Below, one piece after another: positions 25,451-35,162 of a stretch of DNA of 64,000 nt. The position numbers were made by a program, and so were the translations under genes. Below the pieces are notes generated by a model. That model was given only the letters and a program-made list of their open reading frames with translations. It did not search any database and had not been told where the DNA came from. How positions within the stretch are numbered: position 1 is the stretch's first letter; each line of letters starts with the position of its first letter. The DNA comes from Acetobacter syzygii (GTDB taxonomy: Bacteria; Pseudomonadota; Alphaproteobacteria; Acetobacterales; Acetobacteraceae): NCBI RefSeq assembly GCF_000964225.1, contig NZ_BAMZ01000005.1, positions 1 to 64,000 of the forward strand, read 5' to 3'.

Positions 25451-26269
25451 TTGAGTAAACACCACACAGTCCGGCGGCACACGCCCCGTTCGCTGGCCGC
25501 GCTGGATACACCCATTGTCTCCCTGACCGCCTATACAACGCCCATGGCGCGCCTGCTGGACCCCCATTGCGACCTGCTGCTGGTCGGAGATTCTTTGGGC
25601 ATGGTGGTATATGGCATGGACTCAACGCTGGCAGTCAGTGTGGAGATGATGATTGCCCACGGGCAGGCAGTTGTGCGCGGCAGCCAAAAAGCCTGTGTTG
25701 CGGTGGATATGCCCTTTGGCAGTTATCAGGAAAGTCCACAGCAGGCATTCCGGGTGGCGGCGGATATTATGGCCAGAACCGGGGCAGGGTGCGTCAAGCT
25801 CGAAGGTGGGCAGGAAATGGCGGAAACCATTGCTTTTCTGGTCCAGCGGGGCATTCCGGTTATTGGGCATATCGGGCTTAAACCGCAGGCTGTGCATGCG
25901 CATGGCGGGTTCCGTACCGTTGGGCGTGGTCATGAGGCCGATCAGGTTATGGCAGATGCACAGGCAGTGGAAAAAGCGGGGGCTTTTGCCGTTGTGATCG
26001 AAAGCACAATGGAGCCACTTTCACGCGCGATAACCGAAGCGCTGAGCATTATGACCATTGGCATAGGGGCCTCGCCCTTGTGCGATGGGCAGATTCTGGT
26101 GGCGGAAGATATGCTGGGTCTGTTCCCGGATTTTACACCGCGGTTTGTGCGTAAATTTGCCAATCTGGGGCAGGAGGTGGACCGTGCCGTGGCGGATTAC
26201 GCCCATGCGGTGCGCACACGCAGTTTTCCCGGCCCGGCGGAATGTGTGGGTATGGCCAAGCCGGAATAA
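25451..26269 (+). CDS. panB: 3-methyl-2-oxobutanoate hydroxymethyltransferase
   Basis: PanB makes ketopantoate from alpha-ketoisovalerate and methylene-tetrahydrofolate, the first step to pantothenate. TTG 25451 follows GGGGAG at 9-10 nt and gives 272 residues, the family length. The frame is open for 39 codons upstream, but that part is not PanB-like. Landmarks are [32 protein letters not shown] with the metal-binding Asp, the VDMPFGSY loop, VKLEGG, and [11 protein letters not shown] strong hairpin follows the stop. Confidence 0.93.
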   Translation: MSKHHTVRRHTPRSLAALDTPIVSLTAYTTPMARLLDPHCDLLLVGDSLGMVVYGMDSTLAVSVEMMIAHGQAVVRGSQKACVAVDMPFGSYQESPQQAFRVAADIMARTGAGCVKLEGGQEMAETIAFLVQRGIPVIGHIGLKPQAVHAHGGFRTVGRGHEADQVMADAQAVEKAGAFAVVIESTMEPLSRAITEALSIMTIGIGASPLCDGQILVAEDMLGLFPDFTPRFVRKFANLGQEVDRAVADYAHAVRTRSFPGPAECVGMAKPE

Positions 26270-26281
26270 CATGAGGCTGTT

Positions 26282-26314
26282 ACTTACCCAGCTCTTTTAA
26301 AGTGCTGGGTAAGT
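26282..26314. terminator. Hairpin between converging panB and old yellow enzyme genes
   Basis: ACTTACCCAGC (26282-26292) and GCTGGGTAAGT (26304-26314) form an 11-bp perfect stem around an 11-nt A/T-rich loop. It sits between two converging genes and could serve both, although no long T-run follows. Confidence 0.6.
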
Positions 26315-26363
26315 GCTGGTGGCCTATGTGTAGGCGGTCTGTGTCCGGTATGGTGCGGGCGTG

Positions 26364-27455
26364 TTACTGGTAACGCGACAGCCACCATGCGTAGGACGGT
26401 GGCAGAACAGACTGCGCATTTTTGGCGTGCAGAATGCGGGCTGCCTCGTGCGGCCAGTGCGGGTTGGCCAGCAATGGCCGCCCCAGTGTGGCCACGTCCA
26501 GAATAGTGTTGCGGATAAACCCATCCGCTTGCCGACCTTCGCTGATGTACCAGGAGGTGGTGACCGGTAGCCCCGCTTCCTGCCGGACCTTGCTGGCAAT
26601 GGGGGTCATAAAGCCAGCACCCCATGGAATGGTGGCGTCAGGGGTGGAAAACCCGATGCTGACATCCATAAAATCCAGACCGTGTTCCTTCATTTTACGA
26701 ACAAGGGTTATGGATTCTTCAAGCGTTTGCTCATCGTTGCCGTCAAATTCGATCACGCCAAATCGTGCGCTAAGGGGGCGGTCTTCTGGCCAGACGGCTC
26801 TTACGGCTGCCAGTGTTTCAAGCAAAAAGCGACCTCTGTTTTCAGCCGAGCCACCATAACGGTCCGTACGCTTGTTGGAATGCGTGGACCAGAAGCTCTG
26901 TGCCAGATAGCCATGTGCAAAATGCAGCATAAGCCATTCAAACCCGGCATCGCGTGCACGTTTGGCGGCTTCTACAAAATCATTTTTAACGCGCTCAATA
27001 TCCGCAAGGCTCATTTCGTGCGGGACGCGGGACAGGTCGGGGCCAAAAGCAATGGGGGATGGGGCTATGGGCTGCCAGCTCCGTGGGTCGGAGGCGGGAA
27101 TATGGTCATCGCCTTCCCACGGAACATTGGCGCTGGCCTTGCGACCTGCATGGGCGATCTGAATGCCCGGTGTTGCTCCGGTTTTGCGGATGCTTGCAAC
27201 AATGGGGGCAAAGGCCTGCGCCTGCTCGTCGTTCCACAGGCCAAGGCAGTTCGGGGTAATACGGCCTTCGGGGGAGACAGCGGTCGCTTCCAGCGTGACC
27301 AGTCCGGCCCCACCACGGGCAAGGGAGGCATAATGCACACTGTGCCAGTCATTTGGCATACCATCGTGCGCCTGATACTGGCACATGGGACCAACGGCAA
27401 TGCGGTTGCGCAGTGTGATGCTTTTTAGGGTATAAGGGTCAAAAAGCGTTGGCAT
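26364..27455 (-). CDS. Old yellow enzyme family NADH:flavin oxidoreductase (YqjM/NamA-like ene reductase)
   Basis: An FMN-dependent TIM-barrel oxidoreductase of 363 residues from ATG 27455 (MPTLFDPYTL). It belongs to the YqjM/NamA class by the cysteine and tyrosine in VGPMCQYQAHDG. Other landmarks are the HAGRK FMN loop, LHFAHGYLAQSF, the NKRTDRYGGSAENRGRF signature and ATLGRPLLANPHWP. Such enzymes reduce activated alkenes, quinones and nitro compounds. It diverges from an ArsR-type regulator across a shared 32-bp inverted repeat. Confidence 0.92.
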   Translation of the reverse strand: MPTLFDPYTLKSITLRNRIAVGPMCQYQAHDGMPNDWHSVHYASLARGGAGLVTLEATAVSPEGRITPNCLGLWNDEQAQAFAPIVASIRKTGATPGIQIAHAGRKASANVPWEGDDHIPASDPRSWQPIAPSPIAFGPDLSRVPHEMSLADIERVKNDFVEAAKRARDAGFEWLMLHFAHGYLAQSFWSTHSNKRTDRYGGSAENRGRFLLETLAAVRAVWPEDRPLSARFGVIEFDGNDEQTLEESITLVRKMKEHGLDFMDVSIGFSTPDATIPWGAGFMTPIASKVRQEAGLPVTTSWYISEGRQADGFIRNTILDVATLGRPLLANPHWPHEAARILHAKNAQSVLPPSYAWWLSRYQ

Positions 27456-27488
27456 GGACCATGCTCCTGTTATGTAGGGCACCATAGC

Positions 27489-27520
27489 CCCATTAGTTCG
27501 ATTATAGTCGAACTAATGGG
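27489..27520. promoter_or_regulatory. 32-bp inverted-repeat operator between ene reductase and ArsR gene
   Basis: Two perfect 13-bp arms (CCCATTAGTTCGA and TCGAACTAATGGG) flank a 6-bp centre TTATAG. The repeat lies 33 bp from the reductase start and 34 bp from the regulator start, almost symmetrical. That is what a dimeric winged-helix repressor controlling both genes would need. Confidence 0.85.
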
Positions 27521-27554
27521 CAAAGCAAGATGATGAGGCCAGTCAAGGATAAAC

Positions 27555-27869
27555 ATGAAGCATTATGACCATCCATTGGCGGAAGACCTGCAACTGTCCT
27601 GCCTTTTGTACGCGTTATCCGACCCGTTCCGGCTGGAAGTGGTGCGTAAGCTGGCCGTTTGCCAGCCTCAGCCGTGCGCGCCCTTGCAGGATGGTCGGCC
27701 CAAGTCGTCCGTGTCCCACCATTTTTCTGTTCTGCGTAAGGCTGGTGTTATCCGCACGGAGGTCGTGGGGGTCACGCACATGAACTCCCTGCGTGAGCAG
27801 GAGCTGCAAAGTCGCTTCCCCGGTGTGTTGAGCGCTATTCTGGCAGCCCTTGAGGTGCCCCAGCCTTAG
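27555..27869 (+). CDS. ArsR-family winged-helix transcriptional regulator
   Basis: A 104-residue DNA-binding protein with an ArsR fold: LLYALSDPFRLEVVRKLA (helices 1-2) and recognition helix region KSSVSHHFSVLRKAGVIRTEVVG followed by the wing. It lacks the classic CVC metal box. It does have three cysteines near the N-terminus (in LSCLL and VCQPQPC) that could sense electrophiles or thiol stress, which is inference. It reads away from the ene reductase across a shared operator and overlaps the converging dehydrogenase by 4 bp. Confidence 0.88.
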   Translation: MKHYDHPLAEDLQLSCLLYALSDPFRLEVVRKLAVCQPQPCAPLQDGRPKSSVSHHFSVLRKAGVIRTEVVGVTHMNSLREQELQSRFPGVLSAILAALEVPQP

Positions 27870-28849
27870 GGCACCAGCACGGCCGCACCGTCAAACCGAC
27901 CATGGCGCAAATCATCCAACGCCTTGTTGGCATCCTTGAGTGCATAGGTTGTGGTAGTTGTGCGAATGCCAATTTTGGGCGCGAGGGAGAGAAAATCCAG
28001 CCCATCCTCTCTGGTCAGATTGGCAACAGAGACAATATCGCGCTCTTCCCATAATGTATCGTAGGAGAAAGCGGGAATTTCGCTCATATGAATGCCCGCG
28101 CAAACCACACGTCCGCCTTTGCGCAGGGTTTTAAGGGCTGCTGGCACCAACGCACCATCGGGCGCAAAAATAATGGCGGCGTCCAGTTGTTCTGGTGGCA
28201 GTTCATCTGAGCCACCAGCCCATGTGGCGCCTAACGAGCGGGCAAATTCCTGCGTTTTTGTGTCGTTCGGGCGAGTAAAGGCGTAAACCTGCCGCTTTTG
28301 CCAGACCAGCACCTGCGCAATAATATGTGCAGCCGCACCAAAGCCATATAAGCCCACTTTTTGGGCATTACCGGTTTTACCCAGTGACCGCCAGCCAATC
28401 AGCCCCGCGCAAAGCAGGGGAGCAAGCGAGACATCCGACCCTTCCTCCCCCATTGGAAATGCAAAATGAGCATCGGCAACTGCCATGGTGGCGTAACCAC
28501 CATCGCGCGTGTAGCCAGTAAAAATGGGGTGGTCGCACAGGTTTTCGTGCTGGCTGGCACAATAGGGGCAGTGGCCGCATGTATGACCCAGCCAGGGAAT
28601 ACCCACGCGCTGCCCAACCTTAAGGTCGGTTACGCCGCTGCCCAGCATATCAATCCGGCCAATAATTTCGTGCCCCGGTGTTACGGGCAGTTTGGGGTGG
28701 GTTAAATCGCCATCGACCACATGCAGGTCGGTCCGGCATACGCCGCAGGCCAGTACCTTGACCCGTATTTCGCCCGGACCGGGTGTGGGGTCTGGCAGTT
28801 CCTCCCATTGGAGTGGGGTCCGTGGGCTGTGCAGGCGCATGGCGAACAT
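27866..28849 (-). CDS. Zinc-dependent alcohol dehydrogenase family protein
   Basis: A 327-residue medium-chain dehydrogenase from ATG 28849 (MFAMRLHSP); the frame is open 19 codons upstream. Catalytic zinc ligands are in ACGVCRTDLH and TPGHEIIG. The structural zinc loop is the CGHCPYC segment with ENLC. The cofactor Rossmann fold is VGLYGFGAAAHIIAQV, a GFGAAA form of the usual GxGxxG. It belongs to the AdhA-like/YogA group of NAD(P)-linked alcohol dehydrogenases; substrate and cofactor preference cannot be read from the sequence. It converges on the ArsR gene. Confidence 0.88.
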   Translation of the reverse strand: MFAMRLHSPRTPLQWEELPDPTPGPGEIRVKVLACGVCRTDLHVVDGDLTHPKLPVTPGHEIIGRIDMLGSGVTDLKVGQRVGIPWLGHTCGHCPYCASQHENLCDHPIFTGYTRDGGYATMAVADAHFAFPMGEEGSDVSLAPLLCAGLIGWRSLGKTGNAQKVGLYGFGAAAHIIAQVLVWQKRQVYAFTRPNDTKTQEFARSLGATWAGGSDELPPEQLDAAIIFAPDGALVPAALKTLRKGGRVVCAGIHMSEIPAFSYDTLWEERDIVSVANLTREDGLDFLSLAPKIGIRTTTTTYALKDANKALDDLRHGRFDGAAVLVP

Positions 28850-29052
28850 GAAGGTTCTCTCCCTTGCTGGGTCAGTGGGCCTGCGGGTCAGGTGCGCCGC
28901 ACCCATCTGTTAAGCCGCGTTCAGGTGGCCTGCTTCTTTATGTGCCGCAGTGCTGCATGATGCGGGAAGAGGGATGTTGCGCATTGCGGGGTCACTGTAA
29001 CAGCATAACCCGGCTTGCAATCCGGTAACGGCTTATCAAAAATGGCAGGGTA

Positions 29053-31851
29053 TCAGAACGGTTTAAGCAGGCGGTCCAGATAATCCAGCTCCTGTTGTGG
29101 GCGGGTACGGTCTGAATCGCGGCGGCGCAATTCCTGCTCGATTTCACGCGCGCGCTGGCGGGCAACCGTGTCGGGGATATGGGTGCTGTCATCGCTATTC
29201 TGGTCAGCACCTTCGCCCTGTTTGCGGCCAAGCGGGTCTTTGCCTGTCGTGTTGTCATCACCCGCATCGTCTGCTTCATCGGATGGTTGACCATTGCCGT
29301 TTTCGCCAGACCCGGTACTGCCTGTTCCAGACGATCCTTCGCTTTTACCCCCAAAAGACGGCAAAAAGCTGGGCGTACTGTTCTGGCCATTGCCCTTCAT
29401 GCTCTCCTGCATCTGCTTGCGGCTTTTACGCAGGGATTCAAGCGCTTTTTCTTCCGCTGTAGCGGCGGCGGCATCATCTCCATCGGCTAGCGCCTTGCGG
29501 GCTGCGGCCATGTTTTTATGGGCTTCTTCAAACGCATCGGGCGTTTTACCCGTGAGTTCCTTAAATTCGTCCTTTAACTCGCTTAGGGCCTGTTCCAGCG
29601 CGTGTTGGGTGGCCCGTTCCGTGCGGCGTGCTGCGGCCTGAGCCTCGGCCTTGGCCGGGTCTGGCATATTGCTATTCCCCGCAGGAGGCTGCGTACCGCT
29701 GGGGGCAGGCTGTGGGGGTGCTCCCATATCCGGTGGCGCGCTTAGCCCCAACCTGCGCAACAGCTCGGATGTGGGCAGGTTGGCATATTCCGCAGCTTCG
29801 CCATCGCCATCATCCGCAAGATCGCTCTGCTGTTGGGACAGGTTGCGTAAATGTTCGTCCAGACGGGACTGGGCGTGGTCCAGCAGGCTGGATTCCTTGG
29901 TTGTCAGGTCATGCAGGGCGGCGGCCTGCTCGCGGGCTTTCTGCTGGGCCAGCATCTGCTGGGCCAAGGCTGCAAGGTCCTGCGGGGTGGCGTTGCGCAT
30001 ACGCTCGGTGGCGTTTTCCATTTCCTGCAGGCGTTGCATGGCATCACCTTCGCGCCCGTTGGCGGCATCGGCCTGCAACTGCTTCATCAGCCGTTCAAAT
30101 GCCTTGTTCCCGGCGGAGGAAAAACCGGGCAGGTCGGGAATAGCGGTATGGTTGCGCAGGGCTGCATCGGCCAGTGCCTGCATTTTGCGGGCAATGGCGT
30201 TCTGGAGTTCCTTCAGGCTTTGTTCCAGTGCTTCCTGCGCTTGCTGGTTGTGTGTGCCATCGTGTTTCATTCTGGCCAGTTTTTGTGCCACATCCGCCTG
30301 CGCGGCCCGGACATCTATCGAGGCCTGGGCACTGGCGTTATCGCCCGTGCGTCGGTCCTCTATATCTAACGCCAGATCCCACAGCAGGTTGGTTGCGCTG
30401 GTACGGGCGGTCGGGGTGTCTATATCCGCATTGTCCAGCAGGGCGACAATGCTGGTCAGGTTAAGGAACATGCCGGTATGGTCCCGCACAGGGCCCGGTG
30501 CCTCGCCCAGAGCTTCCAGATCCTGCGCGGTATCTTCGCGTTTTTCCTGTTCCAGAGCAAAGCGCCTGCGGACATCCAGAATGGCGCGGGCGATGGGAGA
30601 ATGGAAAACGCGCCCACCTAACCTGAATGTGGCAGAGGCACTTTCCGCCTTGTGGCCGCTTGTGGCGGTTGCAACAATTTGCCCCGTGACCTCCTGCCCG
30701 GCCCACGGATCTTCCGACAGGTCAGGGGCAACCATGTTTTTAACGGATTTTGGGTGACCGCTCAGCGGGAGCGGAATGCTCAGTTCACGCTTGGTGTTTG
30801 CTCCACGTGCAGGGTGGGCTGCATGCAGCACAACATGCAGATCCGACAGGCCATACGCATGGCTGGCCGCGTAGGGCAGGCGTGTGTGCCAGTCCCCTTT
30901 TTGGGGTGCTCCGGGGGATGGCCCCCATGCAACCTGTGGTGCCAGATCTGGCAGAACGGTAATGGGCCAGCGGGCAAGAGTGCGCCCACGCCCTGTAAGG
31001 CGAAGGAGCCCGCTGTGGGTTAAGGTAACCTCCAGCTTCCAGCTATGAGCGTCCAGCTTCTGGCGTTTTTCGTCCTGCGCAATCAGGCCCTGCATGGCCT
31101 GCAGGGTCGGGTGGGAGGCCAGACCGTTGACAATAACGCTCAACCGCGCCCCCTCCTGCACCTGTGGAACAGGGTGGCCTGCACTTAAAAACACCGGAGC
31201 GTCCGGGGCATAGGCTGGCGGGGTAATCCACGCATCAATGTGGGGTAGGGGAACGTCCGGATCGTCACGGCCGGGAATAAAGGCTGCCAGAACGCGCCCC
31301 GGTGCGGAGGAGCCAGCGAGTGTTGTGCCAATACCAAGCCCTGCAACCAGCAGTGCGGCTGTAATGCGGCGTGTACGGCCTTTGGGCATCAGGGCCGGCC
31401 AGCCTGCGCGCAAGGTGCCCAAAGATGCCAGCAGGCGCTGCCGGTGGGCCTGCCACAATATGGTGCTGCTGGTGTGGGGGAGCGGAGCGGGAGTATCTGT
31501 CAGGCTGGCAAGGGGGCGGTTGGGCAGGCGGGAGGCCTGTTCAATCTGGCGGTCAATCTCCTCAGGGGTTGCTTTATGCAAGCGGCCAAGGTCGGTGTGG
31601 AGCCGCCATCCGCACAGGCTCAGCCAGCCCGCAACGCCGACCAGGCGCAACCCATCGGGGAGTTGCTGGGGCAGGCGCAGCAGGCCTGCCAGCGTGTAAA
31701 GGCCCAGCATGGCCAACGTTGGCTGGAGCGCAGGCCAAAGCTGTTCAATATGCAGCACAAGACCAGCCTGGCGGCGCACATGGGCCAGACGGACGGCCAG
31801 TGCACCGTCCTGCGCGGTTGACGCGGTCAGATCATGCTTCAGACCGCCCAT
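29053..31851 (-). CDS. TIGR02302 / DUF4175 family membrane protein
   Basis: A 932-residue protein with three hydrophobic segments in the first 180 residues (about 40-60, 68-84, 163-182). A long periplasmic region follows, with beta-rich segments up to about 400. After that come long charged helices with heptad character (DLEALGEAPG, LQEMENATERM, LEQALSELKDEFKEL) and a Gly/Ser/Asn/acidic low-complexity tail. The protein matches the alphaproteobacterial TIGR02302 family, usually next to lysA, of unknown function. Its start lies 3 bp past the lysA stop, so the two are co-transcribed. Confidence 0.85.
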   Translation of the reverse strand: MGGLKHDLTASTAQDGALAVRLAHVRRQAGLVLHIEQLWPALQPTLAMLGLYTLAGLLRLPQQLPDGLRLVGVAGWLSLCGWRLHTDLGRLHKATPEEIDRQIEQASRLPNRPLASLTDTPAPLPHTSSTILWQAHRQRLLASLGTLRAGWPALMPKGRTRRITAALLVAGLGIGTTLAGSSAPGRVLAAFIPGRDDPDVPLPHIDAWITPPAYAPDAPVFLSAGHPVPQVQEGARLSVIVNGLASHPTLQAMQGLIAQDEKRQKLDAHSWKLEVTLTHSGLLRLTGRGRTLARWPITVLPDLAPQVAWGPSPGAPQKGDWHTRLPYAASHAYGLSDLHVVLHAAHPARGANTKRELSIPLPLSGHPKSVKNMVAPDLSEDPWAGQEVTGQIVATATSGHKAESASATFRLGGRVFHSPIARAILDVRRRFALEQEKREDTAQDLEALGEAPGPVRDHTGMFLNLTSIVALLDNADIDTPTARTSATNLLWDLALDIEDRRTGDNASAQASIDVRAAQADVAQKLARMKHDGTHNQQAQEALEQSLKELQNAIARKMQALADAALRNHTAIPDLPGFSSAGNKAFERLMKQLQADAANGREGDAMQRLQEMENATERMRNATPQDLAALAQQMLAQQKAREQAAALHDLTTKESSLLDHAQSRLDEHLRNLSQQQSDLADDGDGEAAEYANLPTSELLRRLGLSAPPDMGAPPQPAPSGTQPPAGNSNMPDPAKAEAQAAARRTERATQHALEQALSELKDEFKELTGKTPDAFEEAHKNMAAARKALADGDDAAAATAEEKALESLRKSRKQMQESMKGNGQNSTPSFLPSFGGKSEGSSGTGSTGSGENGNGQPSDEADDAGDDNTTGKDPLGRKQGEGADQNSDDSTHIPDTVARQRAREIEQELRRRDSDRTRPQQELDYLDRLLKPF

Positions 31852-31854
31852 GCG

Positions 31855-33198
31855 TCATGCTTTTCCGGTCGGGTGGGCTGGTATGGTTTCATCCTGCCAC
31901 AATTCTTCCAGTGTCTGCCGGTGGCGTATAACCGTCCATTGGCCGTTTTCTACCAGAACCTGCGTTGCCAGCGGGCGACTGTTGTAGGTGGAACTCATGA
32001 CTGCACCATAAGCGCCCGTGTCCAGAATGGCTATACGGGATGCGCGTTCAAGCGGTGGCAACAGCCGGTCCCGCGCAAATGTATCGCCACTTTCACACAC
32101 CGGACCAACTACATGTGTGGGCGTTACGGGCTGGTTGAAAGCCTGGGGAGCAAGGGGGAGAATACCGTGCCATGCGTCATACATGCTGGGGCGGACCATG
32201 TCGTTCATAGCGGCATCAAGCACCACAAACGGGGCGGGTAGCCCTTCCTGCTTGCGCAGGACGACGCTGCTCAGCAGCACACCGGCTGGCCCCACAGGCC
32301 ACCGCCCCGGCTCAATGCTCAGGCGTACACCCAGTTCGCCCAGTTCTGCCCGGATGGCACCGGCCAGTGCTTCGGGCTGCCCTTCCACCTCGTTGCGGTA
32401 ACAGATGCCCAGACCGCCACCGCAGTCCACGGCCTCTACGCTCAGGCCGCTGGCGCGGACAGTGCGTACCAGTTCCGCTACGCGGGCGTAAGCGGCATGG
32501 TAAGGAGCGGTGGAAACAATCTGGCTGCCAATGTGGGTGGCAAAGCCAACCGGCTTAAGCCCCGGCAGGGTAAAGGCACGGGCATAAAGAGCGGCTGCGT
32601 TATCAAACGGAATGCCAAATTTGTTGGCGGCAAGGCCAGTGGTAATTTTGGCGTGCGTTTTGGCATCCACATCGGGGTTGATGCGCAGTGTTATGGTGGC
32701 CTGTTTGCCAAGGCGCGTTGCAATGGCAGAAATAATGCCCAGTTCCTCGGCACTTTCCACGTTAATCTGGCCAATACCCAGACCAATGGCATATTCCAGT
32801 TCCGCATCGCTTTTGCCAACGCCGGAAAAAACGACGCGGTTTGCAGGAATGCCCGCTTTTTGTGTGCGGGCCAGTTCACCACCACTCACAATATCCACGC
32901 CATATCCTTCCTGCCCGATAAGGGAGAGAATGGACAGGTGGTCGTTGGCCTTGACCGCGTAATGGATGCTCACATCCAGCCCGGCGTCCACCATGGCGGT
33001 CTGCATCCGTTTAAGGCGCTGGCGCAGCGTGCCAGCGCCCAGTACCCAGCATGGAGTGCCAACCGCATCTGCAATGGCGTTAAGGGGAACGCCCTCAAAC
33101 ATAAGTCCGCACATGGGGTCTGTGGTCAGGTGCGGATGTGTGGCCAGAAGTTCGGCCATGGAGGGATCAGCGTCGGTATAAACAGGTAAGTCAGCCAT
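31855..33198 (-). CDS. lysA: Diaminopimelate decarboxylase
   Basis: LysA makes lysine from meso-diaminopimelate using pyridoxal phosphate. The 447-residue protein has the alanine-racemase-type barrel with the PLP lysine in SIHYAVKANDHL, the glycine-rich phosphate loop DCGGGLGI, SIEPGRW, and the dimer-partner cysteine and aspartate in GPVCESGDTFARDR. It lies in the alphaproteobacterial order argH-lptM-lysA-TIGR02302, with the latter immediately downstream. Confidence 0.96.
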   Translation of the reverse strand: MADLPVYTDADPSMAELLATHPHLTTDPMCGLMFEGVPLNAIADAVGTPCWVLGAGTLRQRLKRMQTAMVDAGLDVSIHYAVKANDHLSILSLIGQEGYGVDIVSGGELARTQKAGIPANRVVFSGVGKSDAELEYAIGLGIGQINVESAEELGIISAIATRLGKQATITLRINPDVDAKTHAKITTGLAANKFGIPFDNAAALYARAFTLPGLKPVGFATHIGSQIVSTAPYHAAYARVAELVRTVRASGLSVEAVDCGGGLGICYRNEVEGQPEALAGAIRAELGELGVRLSIEPGRWPVGPAGVLLSSVVLRKQEGLPAPFVVLDAAMNDMVRPSMYDAWHGILPLAPQAFNQPVTPTHVVGPVCESGDTFARDRLLPPLERASRIAILDTGAYGAVMSSTYNSRPLATQVLVENGQWTVIRHRQTLEELWQDETIPAHPTGKA

Positions 33199-33264
33199 GA
33201 GGCGAACAGAGCCTTGGAAAAGAGAGGGTGGGATGTGATGCGGAGCAGAAAGGCTGGCTCCTCC

Positions 33265-33292
33265 CCCTCCCTGCGTGCAGATGCAGGGAGGG
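33265..33292 (-). promoter_or_regulatory. Strong hairpin between lptM and lysA
   Basis: CCCTCCCTGC (33265-33274) and GCAGGGAGGG (33283-33292) form a 10-bp perfect stem with an 8-nt loop, in the 108-bp gap between the lptM stop and the lysA start. No T-run is seen. It may be a processing or attenuation element, or a weak terminator. Confidence 0.45.
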
Positions 33293-33306
33293 CGAGGCCG
33301 GTTTGA

Positions 33307-33447
33307 TTATTCCGGTGGATAGATCCGGGGGTAGGTAATCTTGTTTTGTGGTCCCGGAGCCTGATTAGGCCCCTTTTTGCCACAGGCAGCCAGCGGCAGG
33401 CACAGGGATGTTGCCACAAGCAGGCCAACAAACAGGCGGAAGGTCAT
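33307..33447 (-). CDS. lptM: Small lipoprotein, LptM (YifL)-like
   Basis: A 46-residue lipoprotein precursor that is easily missed. Its signal peptide (MTFRLFVGLLVATSLCLPLAAC) ends in the lipobox LAAC, and GKKGP follows the cysteine, the typical LptM/YifL start. In E. coli LptM helps assemble the LptDE lipopolysaccharide translocon; the same role here is inference. It sits between argH (stop 5 bp upstream) and lysA, the usual alphaproteobacterial position. Confidence 0.88.
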   Translation of the reverse strand: MTFRLFVGLLVATSLCLPLAACGKKGPNQAPGPQNKITYPRIYPPE

Positions 33448-33452
33448 GGCGC

Positions 33453-34904
33453 TCAGCCTTCTGAAGAACGAGAAGCAGGAGAACCCAGCGTATCCAGCCA
33501 GCGTGTGGCCTGCGCTGCAACATTGCTGGAGGCTGTTCCCCCCTCGCTTGTGCGCGAGGCAATGGAGGCGTCAACCGTTAGAACAGAGTAAATATCCTGC
33601 GTAATGCCGGGTTCTTCGGCCTGCATTTCTTCTAAAGTCAGGTCTGCCAGACCAACATTTCTGGCTTCTGCGCGGGCGACAAGGCGGCCGGTAACATGGT
33701 GCGCCGTGCGGAAAGGAACTTTGAGCACACGGACCAGCCAGTCCGCTATGTCGGTTGCCGTGGAATAGCCCGAACCGGCCAGCGCGCGCATCTGCTCCGT
33801 GTTGGCGGTCATGTCACGCACCATGCCGTCGCACGCGGCAAGGCAGAGGGCAGCGGCATCGGTTGCGGCAAAAACGGGTTCTTTGTCTTCCTGCATGTCT
33901 TTGGCATAGGCCAGCGGCAGACCCTTCATAACCGTCAGCAGGCCAATCAGGCTGCCGTTAATGCGGCCTGTTTTGGCCCGAACCAGTTCCGCAGCATCCG
34001 GGTTGCGTTTTTGCGGCATAATGGAAGAGCCGGTTGTAAACGCATCCGACAGGCGGATGAACGAGAAGGGGGATGAGCACCAGATGACAATTTCTTCCGC
34101 CATGCGGGAGAGGTGCATGGCCAGAATGGACAGGGCGGATAGATATTCCAGTGCAAAATCCCGGTCAGAGACGGCATCGAGCGAATTGGCGGTCGGGCGG
34201 TCAAAGTGCAGGAGTTCGGCTGTCATCTTCCGGTCAATGGGGAAGGATGTGCCAGCCAATGCGGCAGAGCCAAGCGGGCATTCGTTCAAACGGCGGCGGG
34301 TATCTGCCAGACGTCCGCGGTCCCGGGCGAGCATTTCCACATAGGCCATCAGATGGTGGCCAAAGGTAACGGGCTGGGCTGTTTGCAGGTGTGTAAAGCC
34401 GGGCATGGGGTCTGCTGCGTGCTCCAGTGCCCGCTGCGCCAGCCCGCGCATGAGTGAGGCTACCTGCTGGTCCAGCCCATCTATGGCATCGCGCACCCAG
34501 AGCCGGAAGTCGGTTGCGACCTGGTCATTGCGGGAGCGGGCGGTGTGCAGCCGCTTGCCAGCCTCGCCAATCCGTTCGGACAGGCGGGCTTCGATGTTCA
34601 TGTGAATATCTTCAAGCGCTTCAGAAAAAGGAAAATCGCCAGCAGCAATTTCAGCGCCTATTTCGGTCAGCCCATTGCGGATTGCGGCTTCATCTTCCCC
34701 GGAGATAATACCAACGTGGGCCAGCATGGCGGCATGGGCCAAAGAGCCTGCAATGTCCTGCTTCCATAAAGCCTTGTCAAAGCTGATGGAGGCATTGATG
34801 GCCTGCATAATGTCAGAAGGTCCACCTGCAAATCGTCCGCCCCACTGCACGTTGGCATTGGCTGTGGTGGCGGCTTGGGCCGGAGGCTGGTTCTTCAAAG
34901 ACAT
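33453..34904 (-). CDS. argH: Argininosuccinate lyase
   Basis: ArgH splits argininosuccinate into arginine and fumarate. The 483-residue protein belongs to the fumarase/aspartase superfamily and carries its signature [16 protein letters not shown] with the catalytic serine. It also has the [16 protein letters not shown] motif, [17 protein letters not shown] and [16 protein letters not shown]. The first 20 residues are a family-atypical Gln/Ala-rich leader before [12 protein letters not shown]. lptM starts 5 bp downstream. Confidence 0.96.
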   Translation of the reverse strand: MSLKNQPPAQAATTANANVQWGGRFAGGPSDIMQAINASISFDKALWKQDIAGSLAHAAMLAHVGIISGEDEAAIRNGLTEIGAEIAAGDFPFSEALEDIHMNIEARLSERIGEAGKRLHTARSRNDQVATDFRLWVRDAIDGLDQQVASLMRGLAQRALEHAADPMPGFTHLQTAQPVTFGHHLMAYVEMLARDRGRLADTRRRLNECPLGSAALAGTSFPIDRKMTAELLHFDRPTANSLDAVSDRDFALEYLSALSILAMHLSRMAEEIVIWCSSPFSFIRLSDAFTTGSSIMPQKRNPDAAELVRAKTGRINGSLIGLLTVMKGLPLAYAKDMQEDKEPVFAATDAAALCLAACDGMVRDMTANTEQMRALAGSGYSTATDIADWLVRVLKVPFRTAHHVTGRLVARAEARNVGLADLTLEEMQAEEPGITQDIYSVLTVDASIASRTSEGGTASSNVAAQATRWLDTLGSPASRSSEG

Positions 34905-35162
34905 GGTTGGCTGACCTGTTCGTTTGCATGGTATCGTTTTGTGCCGCAGCCATAATACCGGAGCGGGCTGAATGCAAAGCCCATCCTACCGGCGCATTCT
35001 TTGGCGCGCAAACCGCGATGGGGGGAGGCTGGGGTGGCAGGTCATGCCAGTGCTGCGGTGTGGGCGGGGGTTTTCTGCTCGTCAAAGCGCTGGCAGGGGT
35101 GGTTGCCTGAGCAATTCTCTGCTTATAAAGTGTGTAAATTACAAGGAGTTCAGGAAAAGACC

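Noticed and set aside
33199-33306. Lysine riboswitch before lysA
   Set aside because: The gap is too short and holds only a simple hairpin. None of the conserved lysine-riboswitch helices is visible.
34905-35162. Remnant of a TlpA-like gene, often divergent from argH in alphaproteobacteria
   Set aside because: Short frames here contain no CxxC thioredoxin motif or lipobox. The 258 bp look non-coding.
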